Of a stretch of 60,000 nt of DNA, positions 46,028 through 57,983 are shown piece after piece; the first letter of the stretch is position 1, and every line of letters starts with the position of its first letter. The notes below the pieces were generated by a model. That model was not told where the DNA came from and did no database searches. It saw nothing but the letters and a program-made list of their open reading frames with translations. The DNA is taken from assembly GCA_002633005.1 (NCBI GenBank), contig NMRA01000085.1:676619-736618 (forward strand). The letters run 5' to 3'. Source of the stretch: Phoronis australis. Its lineage: Eukaryota > Phoronida > Phoronidae. The position numbers and the translations under genes are program-made.

Positions 46028-49000
46028 ACCGCCGTTCACAAAGCACAGGCTGACCACATTCTCGGCAATCTTCGGCACTCCAGCACCCCCTGTTGCCCCG
46101 GGTGTGTTCTCATGCAGTGGAGCATCACCTTCATTTGATTGGTTGTGACTGTCTACAGCTCCATCTGTTGCTGATTCAGTCACCTCTTCTTTATTTGTAG
46201 TTACTGGAAAGGAAATTTACTCAAAATTAATAATCAGGGACTTACGCATAAAAAGTAAAGAAAATCAAAGCATAGACTCAAGTTGGAAAAACAATGCAAG
46301 ACTTAGTGTTAAATCAAGTACATGTGACATAGCTGGCCAATGATTGAGCTTATACACCAGCAGTTAGGAGGTGACAAATTATGGCATGCTCTTTTCAATT
46401 GTTGGACATCTGGAAATATTTGGAACCATTCGCTGTTGCTTCTTAGATCACAATGATGACGACTGTTGCCCTGAACTCCAATGCAGTTTTGTTGGGTTGT
46501 ACCAGAGAATATAATGTTCCTTCATCAGGAATAAATTATCTGCATAAATCAATATTATTTCAAGCACAAAGATCATTGTAGCTTCATTGTACAAACATGA
46601 TTTTTTTATTCACAAATGTTGTATGAGAAATCGGGTTTCATAATTCAAGACATGACCACACGACTATAAGCTTCCAGAAAATTCTTTTTGTTCAAATGTT
46701 CTATTTCTACAACATCGCTTTTCATTACACCATTTGGACCTCGACTTTCCCCTACCTCTTACAGAGCAAATTACATAATCATGTACTAATCCTTGTCACC
46801 GATCTTGAACAACACAAATGGCAACATAATCTTAGGCAAAAAAATCCACCAACCTTACAAATTCTTGGTATTAAAACTGTATCTCACTTTAATTGTCAAA
46901 ATAAGACTGACTAATTGGTATCATCAACATTTATGTATGCAATCCAGTTGTAAAATGTAATGACAGCACTCAAATTATCTCCGTCTCTTCTGTCAATTTT
47001 TCAATGTTTTGAAATTCGATCAACTGGGTTTCGGGAAAATCAAGTGCTTGAATTCAGGTCATAATCGATCACTTTTTATAACTGTTACAACTATGAATAT
47101 CTTGAACTAGCGTGGAAATAGAGATCACAAACATTCGTAAGTCTTCCAAGTCTCTGTTTGACCAGTGGTCCCGATGGCTCAGTGGCTAGACAGTCTGCAC
47201 GGTTTGCAGAAGGTCATGGGTTCGAGTCCTGTTTGGGGGCAGAAATCTTTTCAGACTTTTGTTCATTAGGTCATGTGATGTGGCCAACAGGTGGCGTGCA
47301 GACCAGACTTAAAAATGTTTCTGAACAGTTACAATTGATCATCGGCCCATCATTAATGAAATTCTCATCCAACTCCCCGTTAAATCAAAGATATTACGAG
47401 AGGAGTTCCCAACTGAAACGCCCACAAGACAAAGATTTGCAGTCGTCCTAAAACAGTCGTTACAAGCCAAACTTACCCACAGTTGTATTTGGCTGGGCCA
47501 CCTTGTCACCCAGCTTGAGAGCATCTATTTGAGCATCGAGAGCCATTTTGGCTTCCTGAGTTTTCTGAGTCAGATCTGAGTCTACAGGAGTGGAGACAGC
47601 AAAGTCAATAGTGCACATAGCAAAGTCTAGCCTGCTTGCTGGAGGGGGTCCTTCAAACTCCATTTTGTGCCACTTTGTGGATGCTACAACAAGAGAAAGG
47701 AGTGATTAATCAATTGACAAATAAAATTTTAATACGGTGAAATTTGCATTAGTCGGAGGCTCGGAGCCAACCAGGCCGTTGAACAGTTGAGCGCACCAAC
47801 AAGAGCAATCACACCATACTCTTGGGTGCCCGATTGGTGGTTCTGAATCAAAGAAACACCTAAAATAAGAAGTTCTTTTTCATGCATAGAAATGTGCTTT
47901 TACATTTCAAGAACCCTGGAAGATACGATTAATTTTTCTACCCTTGTATTAAAGACTGATCTTTTTTCAAACATTTAATGGAGAATTCTTCCCACTTTCC
48001 ACTCTTTACCTGGCACGACAAAACAGACAGAAAGTAAATAGTTACATCAAGAGGTACTGATAAGGGGTCCAGTTTTAATTGTCCAACCACATTAGACTGA
48101 CGGTTGTTGCAAAGTTCACCTGGGATGTAACATTCAACACAACTGACACCTGGTGTGCGTGCTGCAGATGTGAGAACCACGTGAGAACACAAGATCATGC
48201 AACGCTTCACCAGCACGTGATCATACATCTCAGGTTCAGTGTGCAATAAATTAGCTTGTTTTGTATGACGTAATTTTGACGTTTTGGACTCGGTCAAATA
48301 GAATTAAAATGCGAGAATTAAAACATAATTAGGCCACATAGATTTAGGGATTGTTGTAAATAACTGAGGTCTTTAAACTATGACCTGGCTACGGACTTGG
48401 TCATTTTTAATATTTTTCTACTCCCTGAGAGCAAAATGGGTGCAACTGTTGTCAGACCACACCGATAAAATCCAACCAAATAAAACTAATAAAAATTTCA
48501 AATGCTAAAAATTCCCATGTGGTTACCTAAATCGCAACAAAATCCAAGACCTGGAAAATTTTTTTGAAAAATGCGATGTGACTGTGCATTTCGATTCCTA
48601 TTTGTGGGTCCAAACATCCTATTAAAATATGTCAATAATAATGGATGGTCTCCTTTACTATTAAACAATACCCCTGACCAGCTGTCTTTACAGCTGTTAT
48701 CAACCCACGTTCCACCAAAAAAAATTGATGGCCACCTACGGATTTAAAAACCGTACTATGCAAAATCATTCTCAAGTTGTTCCTTACGCTCAAATTAAAG
48801 GTGAATTCTGAGCTTGAACAGAGGCAACAGTTCGTTAATGCGTATGACCGGGGGTCAGTTTCATGATACGTGACTGAAGACTTAGGTCAGAAATTTGGTC
48901 TTACACTCCACATAACTATTTGTGAAAAGTAATTGGTAAATCTCACTTGTGCAAAGGTGGAATCTCTATACACATAACTGCTAGCTACTTAGATAATATC

Positions 49001-50344
49001 TGGGCAATTCTGTGACAAGGTCAACCCAGAGATAAAAAATATAATTGTGTCTAGATTAACATCTTTGATGTCATCTGAAGGCCCAGTCTCTCTAGTTTCA
49101 GGGCTATTTGAATTTCCTATAGCTTTCGATTTTTTTCCAAAAGGTTTAGCCATGAAACTAAACTTGTGAAGTAGGAGCGCAAGATCAAATTTTAGTCTTA
49201 AGCCTTACGTCACCTTCATGAAATGGATCCCACGACTTAACAAGCTGGCTTGACCCTGCAAGTCACTTCATGGGCTGAACATAGATTGAAGTTATAACCA
49301 ACTAACAGCCTAGAAACCACTACGCATCTGAGTAAGGATGACCCTGAGACCAGGCTTAATCAAAAGTTAATTAACTTGTCAGAAAGCAGCTTAACATTGC
49401 ACAACATTCTCAACTAGATCCATAGATAAAATCGGATAATTTTTAAGAGAGTTCAAAAATACATGCATATTTGAAACTGCATCCCGTATGTGTCAACTAG
49501 ATGCTAATCCAATGCAATACGTACCCACATCAAATTTATAGAGATCGTCCAGCGCTCCGTCTTTGTTCATTCCACCAAACACATAGAGGCATCCCCCCAG
49601 AGAGACACCTCCATGGGCAGCCCTGGAACATGGACGATCCTTTTTCTGTTTCACCAAACTCCAAGTGTTTTTATCCAGATCCAACACATGCAGATCATCG
49701 TAGAAAGTAGTTCCAGACATGCCTCCGTGCACATACATCTTGTTGCCAACAGCGACCATCACGTGCCCATGACGCGGCTTTGGCGGGTCACCCTTCACTG
49801 GCAAAACAGTCCACGTTTTAGTGAGGACGTCAAAGCAATGTACTTGACGATCACCCACTGGGTCAGCTCCTGTTTGCCCACCACTATACACAATGAATTT
49901 ATCACCAGCGCAGGCTGTTGTGTGATACGTCCTTGCACTCGGAGGCTCACCCTTCACACTCACCGTTGACCAGGTGTTGTTGGCAGTGTCCAACACCTGT
50001 ATATCGTTCAAATTCCCACTTTGATTGGCGCCTCCGAACACGTAGATTTTATTCGGTTCAGATTCGGCACTGAAAGCGGAATGCTCATAACGAGAACAAA
50101 ATCCCGGAGTGTCAATAGTGTCCCAGCTTAAAGTATTCAAGTCCAGGACATAGGTGTCATTAAAGCACCCACTCGGATTAGCTCCACCAATAATGTAAAC
50201 TTTCCCGCACCCCCCTTCGTTACTTGCAACATAAGTACATGAATGTCCAACACGTAAACTCGGACATTCCCCAATTGCAGACAATACGTACCACAATCTC
50301 TCATTGGGACAAGACTCTTTCTCCAAAATTGGATGCAGCTCCAT
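45974..50344 (-). CDS. RABEPK: Rab9 effector protein with kelch motifs, three exons, 418 aa
   Basis: Kelch beta-propeller protein that binds Rab9 and supports transport of mannose-6-phosphate receptors from endosome to Golgi. Exons: 49525-50344 (820 bp), 47477-47683 (207), 45974-46203 (230), joining in frame to 418 residues. The start MELHPILEKESCPNERLWYV aligns with the human N-terminus; an upstream in-frame Met at 50395 is less likely. Kelch repeats carry VYIIGGANPSG, IYVFGGANQSGN, FIVYSGGQTG, HGHVMVAVGNKMYVHGG and LYVFGGMNKDGALDD. Exon 2 has a Gln/Lys/Asp-rich insert. The last exon ends FVNGGMDTVGEIFDDCMVII, matching the human C-terminus. It is longer than the 372-residue human protein because of the low-complexity linker. 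The 3' end is duplicated at 43153-44592. Confidence 0.95.
47168..47240 (+). repeat. tRNA-like SINE head in RABEPK intron 2
   Basis: A-box tggctcagtgg (47175) and B-box ggttcgagtcc (47219) match the Pol III internal promoter. Acceptor halves gtcccga and ttggggg pair except at the first base, and a 5-bp anticodon-type stem tctgc/gcaga is present. The D arm pairs poorly and the anticodon loop lacks U33, so this is a tRNA-derived element, not a working tRNA. Confidence 0.6.
48414..48630. repeat. Diverged dispersed repeat, second copy
   Basis: Ordered similarity to 1930-2170 (gggtgcaa, gttgtca, ggttacct, ccaagacctg, gtgcatt). Located in RABEPK intron 1. Confidence 0.6.
48850..49232. mobile_element. 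MITE-like foldback element, about 380 bp
   Basis: Left end gggtcagtttcatgatacgt and the right end, whose reverse complement is gggatccatttcatgaaggt, are matching inverted arms that extend through a GTGAC..AAG..CTTA block. The interior is non-coding. In RABEPK intron 1. Confidence 0.65.
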
Positions 50345-51161
50345 CGTTGTTTTTCTTGAACTTTTGTAATTTCTTAAATGCAAGAAATTACACAATTACA
50401 CAGACTGTTGACTGTTGCACTTGACCGTTAGGTCTAGCGTTTTTGTTCTGAGATGGTAACTCAAACGCCTCTGTACCCAAGTTGGAATAAAAGTCAATTC
50501 CGTGAGGCTCTAAATGGTCATGACTCTTTCCACGAGAGGACCGCTGTGACTTTTTCTGATGATCTTGGAAAATGTGTAGACTGGTGTCACTGTACCTATC
50601 GCGGATCTCCTGCAGACTTTCTGCTAGGTGAGGTCTACCAGCACTCATTTAGTAGACAGTACTTCATGTGTTTGTTGTTCCAACCTGTGTTAGTGGACAT
50701 TTCCTGTAACAGCAATAAAAAGGACATGTTGCATTAAATTATAACAATACATAATTATATTCTGCTATATATTCAAAAGTGGCTATGAGCCCATGTTCCA
50801 TCACACAAAGTACTTTTAAATTAGACCACTTAACATAATTGTGACACTGGTCTCAAATTGCTTCTCAGTCAAATTGGAGATAATTTCAGGGCTTCAATAA
50901 CTGACAGGATGTTATTGCTTGAGATGAGGATAGACAAGCAGGCTCGTCATTTTATGCGCCAAACTTGGTGTCAATGGACGATTCGACAGTACTCAGCAAA
51001 GCCAGAAACTTGTCTTACTGTAACACATCAAACCTCCAAAGAACATCAAAATGTGTATTTCACCTTACACATACATTACAGTTTGGTTGGAAATTAGGAC
51101 TACATACGTTCAATCCATAGTTGCCAAAGAAAGAAGGAACATAACGTTAAATCGTCGTGAG

Positions 51162-51203
51162 AGACCGTCCGGAGTTGGTATATGGTGCAACTCCGGACGG
51201 TCT
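51162..51203. repeat. Perfect 16-bp inverted repeat, 10-nt loop
   Basis: Arms agaccgtccggagttg and caactccggacggtct around gtatatggtg. The arms are GC-rich in an AT-rich background. Confidence 0.95.
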
Positions 51204-52374
51204 GGGGTCAACAGAAAACCACTGTTCAACTGTGAGTCTACACCAATTTGATTAACGAGAGCGAGTTCTACTTGCTGCGTCAGCTGCAGGCATTCTTATC
51301 TCTTGTATGACACACGATGTGTGACTTGGCAAAGCGTTTTCAAAATAATGTGGATAAATCAGTGGAGTGTGAGACCCCTGAGGTCCCTGTCAAGTCCTCA
51401 CGACAATTCTACGTAATGAACACACCCTTCTCTGAAGCCTGTTGCTAGCGAAATGCCCGACATATACAGTCGCGTACGCATGCCCTCGTAACAAACGTGC
51501 ACTGAGACGCAACAATGATATTAGCATAAGAATAAATGAACAATTGTAACTAAATAAGCATAACAATAAGCGGACAATTACTAACACATTAGTGAGAACC
51601 AAAATGAGATAATTTGATTGGTCAGTAACCTAAATCAAAAGTTCGCTTCTTGGGCAGCACACTGATTTAGCCTATTGATCCTCCTCAAGTCTGGCATTTT
51701 ATTTTACACAGCTGACATAGGAGATGATACCTTGCTTAACACCAACCAGAAGCTTTCGCTATGAAAGAAAACAAAGTGAATTAACTCATTGTTGATCGCG
51801 AACTGCGACTCATCAAACTTGATGATACAATAACAAAAAATGTCACAACTCATCGCAAACATGACAAAATGACTGCCCTCTAATCTCAGGCCTTAAGCAC
51901 TACTTCATTGCAAATATATATTTACTCCAAATTAGATTTCACAAATCATCTCGCTTTATAATATGCATGTGACATTTTGCCAATTTTTGCATTAAATTAA
52001 TCGATATGAGCTTTGGCTATAGTCCCAAAAATGTTTAAAACTGTTCCACTTGTTGTCTTAGTATTTGGCATACCTAGGCTGTGTTGCATAAAACATCAAA
52101 ATTATCCGCTGGATAAGTTTGATTGCTGCGTGATGTCTGGTGCATTGTTCAACAATAACAATGTGGCCCGTGATAATGTGACGTCATTGTTGGTATGCAG
52201 CATATAACTTTTATGCAACTGGAATAATTATTTGTGACACATAATTTCCTGGTTGGAAGTCTGCATGACTTTTTAAAAAACATCCAATTAGAGTGTATTT
52301 ACTCTAAATAGGTAAGCGTTACACAAGACAAGTGTCTGGCAATGATTATACTTGTAATGTGATGCTGACTCAAA

Positions 52375-52740
52375 GTGTTGGTGCTCACTATTTCTCAGAT
52401 GGTGCAGCTCCATAGTTCAAAGACTAATTACAACTTTGCTAATGTTTTGAACCATTACGAACTAAAGATTTTGGTTCAGCAGGTGTATAAGGACTATAAG
52501 GTCATATCCCCTGCCCTGGCGTATTTCGTGGAGTTGGAAGGAATTAATCAATTAAAGACATCAACGGCAAGGTGTCCCTCTATGCGTAAAATGTATTTAT
52601 AACAACGTGACTTTGATGCTTTGGTCAGCATGAGTCATAACTCGCCGAAAAGCTCCAGGCGTATGAAGCTCTTATAGGAGCTCCAGCGTGTCTACAGTAC
52701 TGGGTTGGGCCAGGTGGAGACGGTGATCACTGTCTAGGAC
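52375..52740 (+). pseudogene. Possible decayed coding sequence, identity unknown
   Basis: An open frame (52375-52602) encodes HYELKILVQQVYKDYKVISP and ALAYFVELEGINQLK. Further along, another frame reads LAEKLQAYEALIGAPACLQY with stops nearby. The composition looks protein-like but no family is recognised. It could be chance. Confidence 0.25.
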
Positions 52741-53206
52741 CAGGGCCAAGACCACTTTTCATTTGTTGTTTTGAAAAGGAAAAGATAAAGTTGCGCCATA
52801 ACTTCTTCCTAACCCTTCGAGTACCTAAAGTATTTAAAAATCATAGACAGCAAACACAAAATGTTACGTTAACAAAGAAAAGGAGTATTCCTGCATTTAC
52901 CAGAAACAAACTGCTCTTGGAATTTTCTACACTCGCCTTACCGCTTCCGCTGAAACACAAAGTTGTTGGATATACATGTTCAGGGTACTTTAGAGGCACT
53001 TTTGCAAACTGTTTCATTACGAAGTGTTCGTAAATAGCAATACATCTTAGCACTAATTTAAATCATCACTGTTTCGTACCACATTTTAAGTGGAAGTATG
53101 ACGACTTTGCGTATAAAATAACATACGAAAAATAAAAGTTGAATGGCTTAAAGACTCCAGGGCGGAAAAGGATTGAATATCCACAATTGGGGCTCCGAGA
53201 GACAAA

Positions 53207-56200
53207 ATGGCGGAGGAACAGGAGTGGAGGTTGTGCGCAGAATGGCTAATACGATGTCGAGTTTTACCCACCGATCACCCCGTCACGTTTGCAGGAGCCG
53301 CAGTATTTGATTTAGCACAGACTCTTCGCGACGGTGTCCTGTTATGTCATCTTTTAAACAGTCTGCAGCCGGGCGCTGTAGATTTGAAGGACTTCTCTCA
53401 GCGACCACAGATGTCCCAGGCAAGACGAGTGTAAAAGCATTTCCTGGTTGACACGAATACGCTTTTGTTACCCAGAACTGTTTACTTCTCATCATTTACA
53501 TTTTAACCAACCCTTCAAAGTATTTGCTTTAGTTTTAGACCGTCGTCTGATCCCTCGACCAGTATTTACCACTTTTTCTAATTCTGCTAAGATCGAACTC
53601 TGTCTCAACTGTCAGTTTGTAACCAACTGTATTGTCAATGAACAGAGTTAGGACTAAAACCAAGTGTAAAACTGAGAAGTTATAGTAGATATTTTGACTA
53701 ATCTAAAACATTCCGCTGCTTAATGAAGATCTGATGGTATACAGTTGTACAACCCTTGAGTATCTGATGGTTCTCAATCAAGTTTTGAAGCCTACTCAAA
53801 ACCAGCCAAGGTATGACTATGAGCAACGTCACTTGGCTTAACTTCATACTGCAATAAGTGAAATAAAGTAAAATCTTTGTAAAGTAATAGCGTGTATTCA
53901 CCAACATTCATGGTTTATCAGCAAAAGGAGATGACAAACTTTTACAGCCTATTCCATGACCTAATTAATTGACATCTGTTGAATTAAAAAATTCACAAAA
54001 TTACGACTTCTTTAGCCAAAATAGAAGCCGAAGCATTTTTTCTATTTATAGATATCTTTTTTGTAATACTCGTAATTATTATATGCTTAAAAGTGACATA
54101 TGAAAAAATAGTCCTTGAAACTTTGGCTCTGGCGACAAAATTGGGTCATAAGTCTTTGCTTTCTTTTTGGCTCAGTGTAAGATCGATCAACAACTGTTGT
54201 GCAATTCACCACCAGTTTTCAACAGTGCAGTTCATCCATTCCTTTTCACATTTTTGTGCTTTGATCTAGATAGCTTTTACTAGTAGCAGGGCTTCATCCA
54301 GGATTTCGAACATAGGGTGTCCAAAATGGGTTCCCAATATTCCAGGGCGTCCATGATTCCAACGACGCATTACCCCCCCTCCCCACCACCATTCACCAGT
54401 AAACCCTCCCCCCTCTCAAACACACAGTGATTTTTTTTTTAAATTAAAAAATCCGTTGAACAAGGCTTTTACACCTAAGTTTACAAAAACAGCTCCCTTG
54501 TATTGGGCTTTTTTAAGTACTAAAAAACTGTTGATAANATATCTTTTTTGTAATACTTGTAATTATTATATGCTTAAAAGTGACATATGAAAAAATAGTC
54601 CTTGAAACTTTGGCTCTGGCGACAAAATTGGGTCATAAGTCTTTGCTTTCTTTTTGGCTCAGTGTGAGATCGATCAAAAACTGTTGTGCAATTTACCACC
54701 AGTTTTCAACAGTGCAGTCCATTCATTCCTTTTCACATTTTTGTGCTTTGATCTAGATAGCTTTTACTAGTAGTCACATCTGTTGTGTCAAGAACTATAG
54801 TTCACAAATTGACCCAAATTTGTCAAAATAACTCACATTTGTTTTGATTGACTGTTGGAGCATTATGGATAAATAGGGTTAGTACTTGATATTTTCAATC
54901 TCACCAGTAAATTTTGCTTCCAACTCTTGAAACTTAATGCAAAACCAAGAAGTTCAACCGCCAGGTTTGAAAAGCTTTTAATACTAATAGTTCCTACCAC
55001 TTTTGTGCTCCTTGTTTCAAAGCCCACAAACAAAAGTTGTAAAATGAACTTAATGACCCCAGAAGTTCTGTTTAAGTGGCCTGCAATTGTAGAGTTGGTT
55101 TTATTGTATGCTTTCATCTGCTGAAGTGCCCAAATTTAGTCATCCATGTATTCTCGTCCCTCAAATGAGCACTGAAGTTGCAATAACATGTCTGGTGTCA
55201 AGATTTAAAACTGCTTTTCACCCTGTTTGTGTGGTTACAAAGTGCGAACCGGGCATTTTACAAAGTGCGAACTGCGCATTTTACTCTCTTAAAATTAGTC
55301 TGATAACTTCTTTACCATAATAGGATTCTAGTTCCATCACTAACTTGAACACAGAAACTGTTAGTGACGGGAAAAAATGATTTTGAGTCCAGTTTTTGTC
55401 TACCCAAAATGGCAAGTGCATGTGTGCATTGCCTGTGTCTTGATTTGGGATGTGGACATGGAATATTGGGAGACTTGAAATGTCATACAAAGTACTCTAT
55501 GTATTTTAATACCTTACATTGATTAATTTATTGATTAATTTATTGATTGACTTTCCAACTTCAATATGCTGAAGGCTCTTGGAACCGTGGTCGGAAGCAT
55601 GTGATATCAAAACCCTTATTGTACAGTATACTCTCACCAATTTTGGACATAATATGGCAGACAAGTGAAATTTTGCTTTCTCATTTTTTCATAGAAAATA
55701 TGTAGCGTCGTATTATTTTTTAAATATTTTAAAAAATTGTGGACATTCAGTACAATATTAGAAAACCTTGAATATTCTAAGAAAGGTAATTTTTGGCAAT
55801 TAATTTTGTCCGAAATGGGGGAGATTATACTGTATGGTGACAAACTGAACGTCTTATCAAAGTCGAGAATCGTACTAAGATGGGAGAGACAGACGTACAC
55901 CTTAACCTCTGCACTAAGGAGTATCGGTATCGATTCGCATTCATTTTATTCTCGCCAGACACACGTTAATCAACAACTTCATTTCTCCCTTGCCGTCACC
56001 TATGGAATAACCCTGTACCTAAGGTTAATGTCTAATGCAAAGTAATTTCCTTCTTTTCCAATTTCTGTTGATCCTTATCACAATTTACAGTTTGTGGAAC
56101 ATTCTTAGAAGGCCAAATCAGTTAAACAGTCATTGAGTCGAGTCCACATTTGTCAAGAACATCAACAAGGACAGTCTGTCTGTAACATGGCCGAAACGTT

Positions 56201-57983
56201 CAGGAACGTGTCGTTTACTTTGTCACAAAAGCACAACTAACCAAATGCCTACCTTTTTGTTAGATTAAATCAGATTTCTGAATATAGCTTGTGTGGTTGT
56301 AGTAAATCTTGACTTCCCAACACTTCTGAAATGGCCGTTTGTTTGGCTTTGATGTCAGCTGTCAAGACCCATGTTTGTGAACTGAAGTCATGGCCATGAG
56401 TCGAGGCAATAAGATTTTGGTCCAGTTTTCCTAAACATTTGACAAAGCAGGAAATAGCCCAGGACTGTATTAAGCACCACCGCCATGCATATTTTGAAAA
56501 CAAAGTGCTTAGTGGTCTTGTGTAGATTCAAAGTGCAATGGCTTGAAAATTTTTTGAAACGGAATAACAATTATAGGAATGCTCAATAAACTCATGGTGG
56601 AAGCTAATTCGAGTGCAAAGTCTCAGAATTCTGACGTCACATTCTTGTGAAAAAGGACTTCCTTTGACTGGCTTGGACTGGTTTGATCAAATGGCTATTC
56701 CAAGCAACTTACGACTATGCAAATTCCCAAGGGACACTGTGCTATAAAGTTAAGATCAGTTTGCCCTGAAATGCATTGAAAGCAAGTATCTATTTTCTGT
56801 TACTGTCTCCGTGCATGGAAGAGGTTTTGTAAGTATCTATTATTCTGGGTTTCCTTTTCAGTTTTAGAGGTAAATGGGGATTTTCCTTTATACCAGTACG
56901 TAATATGTGATTTTTAAAACCTATCTCCAACAGGCACTGCTCTATCTCTAAAACCCCTGAATGGATGTTCATGAAAATTTGCAAACATGTTCCAACAAAA
57001 GTTCAGACGGATCTGACTACCCCTATGTCCCCTAGTGGGAGTTTTGGTTTTTTACATTTGTGTTTATATCTTTGGATTTCCTAGACAAAGTTTTCAGATG
57101 GATTTGAGATTCTCTGCGTTTTGAGTCAATTTTTGTATAGCAGACCCTAGAGCTATGAAACAGCAAAATCTGTTGTTTTTGTAATTTTATTAGAAATTCC
57201 CGATTTCGAAGGTTGACTTCCAGTCATTTGATATTGACTGAGGTCGCTAATTTTGTCAATTAAATGCACTTAAAACAAGCAACTGACTGCTTGACACATG
57301 GGCTTTTAGCTTCAATAGCAAAGCATCGGACTGCGACCGTTGAGATCGTCAGTTTGAGTAGGTCTTTGGCCGATCTGAGGCACAGGACATTATACCCCAA
57401 TATTATTTCTTTTATAAGACTTATGATCTTTGTCACCTTAATACGAGAGTTTACAATAATTTCATTACCTCCCTACTCAATTGATAATTGTCTAGTTACG
57501 CCTTTACCTTATTTTCTCCAGTGTTCCTTTTTTGTTTGTCACAGTGGATGATTCTCAATATTCTGTTGCCACGGAAACCATGTTTTTATTGAGTCTAGGT
57601 GTGTATGATTATCAGTGTTCAGTTTTGCAGAAAAATAATCAGAATTGTGTTGAAAGGCTTGATTACATTATTTTGAAAATTTCAAGAAGATGCCGTCAGT
57701 CTAAGTTTTGTAATTCGATAGCTGTTTAGTAACAAACCATGTTGATAATTAAATCGCGTTCTACTCAATACTTATTTTTGTTGAAAGCTTTGGCACAAAA
57801 TTCCACAAGTCCGTACATTGTCTGCTGAATTGCCTCGCTTATCTTTGTGCTCAATTTTTCTTTCAGTTTCTGTGCCTGAAGAACATCCGGACATTTCTCC
57901 ATGTTTGCAAGCTCAAGTTCAGCCTCCGAGAAGCGGATTTGTTTGACTCCTACGATTTGTTTGACGTCAAGAACTTTGGTGCT
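53207..57983 (+). CDS. VAV: Vav-family Rho guanine nucleotide exchange factor, exons 1-2 (5' part only)
   Basis: Vav proteins link tyrosine-kinase receptors to Rac/Rho activation at the membrane. Exon 1 (53207-53419, 71 codons) encodes the start of the calponin-homology domain: [31 protein letters not shown] and QRPQMSQ. Exon 2 (57867-57983, 39 codons) resumes [18 protein letters not shown] and [17 protein letters not shown]. The CH domain then continues past the window, as do the DH, PH, C1, SH3 and SH2 regions expected of the family. The exon boundary after MSQ is where vertebrate Vav genes have it. The exon 1 donor is GCAAGA, a GC-AG intron. The start lies in GACAAAATGGCGGAGG. It is a single Vav gene by this evidence; paralogue assignment is not possible. 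Confidence 0.94.
54052..54286. repeat. 235-bp duplicated segment in VAV intron 1, copy 1
   Basis: Near-identical to 54539-54773. It is followed by sequence (54287-54537) absent after copy 2. Confidence 0.92.
54287..54537. other. Segment between the two copies, ending at N
   Basis: Contains gggcttcatccaggatttcg and CCCCCC-rich tracts, unlike the flanking AT-rich intron. It could be a repeat inserted in one haplotype. Confidence 0.4.
54539..54773. repeat. 235-bp duplicated segment in VAV intron 1, copy 2
   Basis: Partner of 54052-54286, starting immediately after the single N at 54538. Confidence 0.92.
55234..55282. repeat. 24-bp tandem duplication
   Basis: acaaagtgcgaaccgggcat-ttt is followed by acaaagtgcgaactgcgcat-ttt. 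In VAV intron 1. Confidence 0.85.

Larger units (their letters stand above)
50345..53206. other. Intergenic region between RABEPK and VAV (divergent pair)
   Basis: 2.9-kb head-to-head spacer. It holds an 86-codon open frame just upstream of RABEPK (50388-50648), a 16-bp perfect hairpin (51162-51203) and decayed protein-like sequence at about 52375-52740. Confidence 0.55.

Noticed and set aside
47168-47240. Functional tRNA gene
   Set aside because: First acceptor pair mismatched, weak D arm, position 33 not T; fits a SINE better.
53420-53434. VAV exon 1 reading through to the TAA after QARRV
   Set aside because: Family alignment requires splicing after MSQ to FLCLKN; the read-through is intron.
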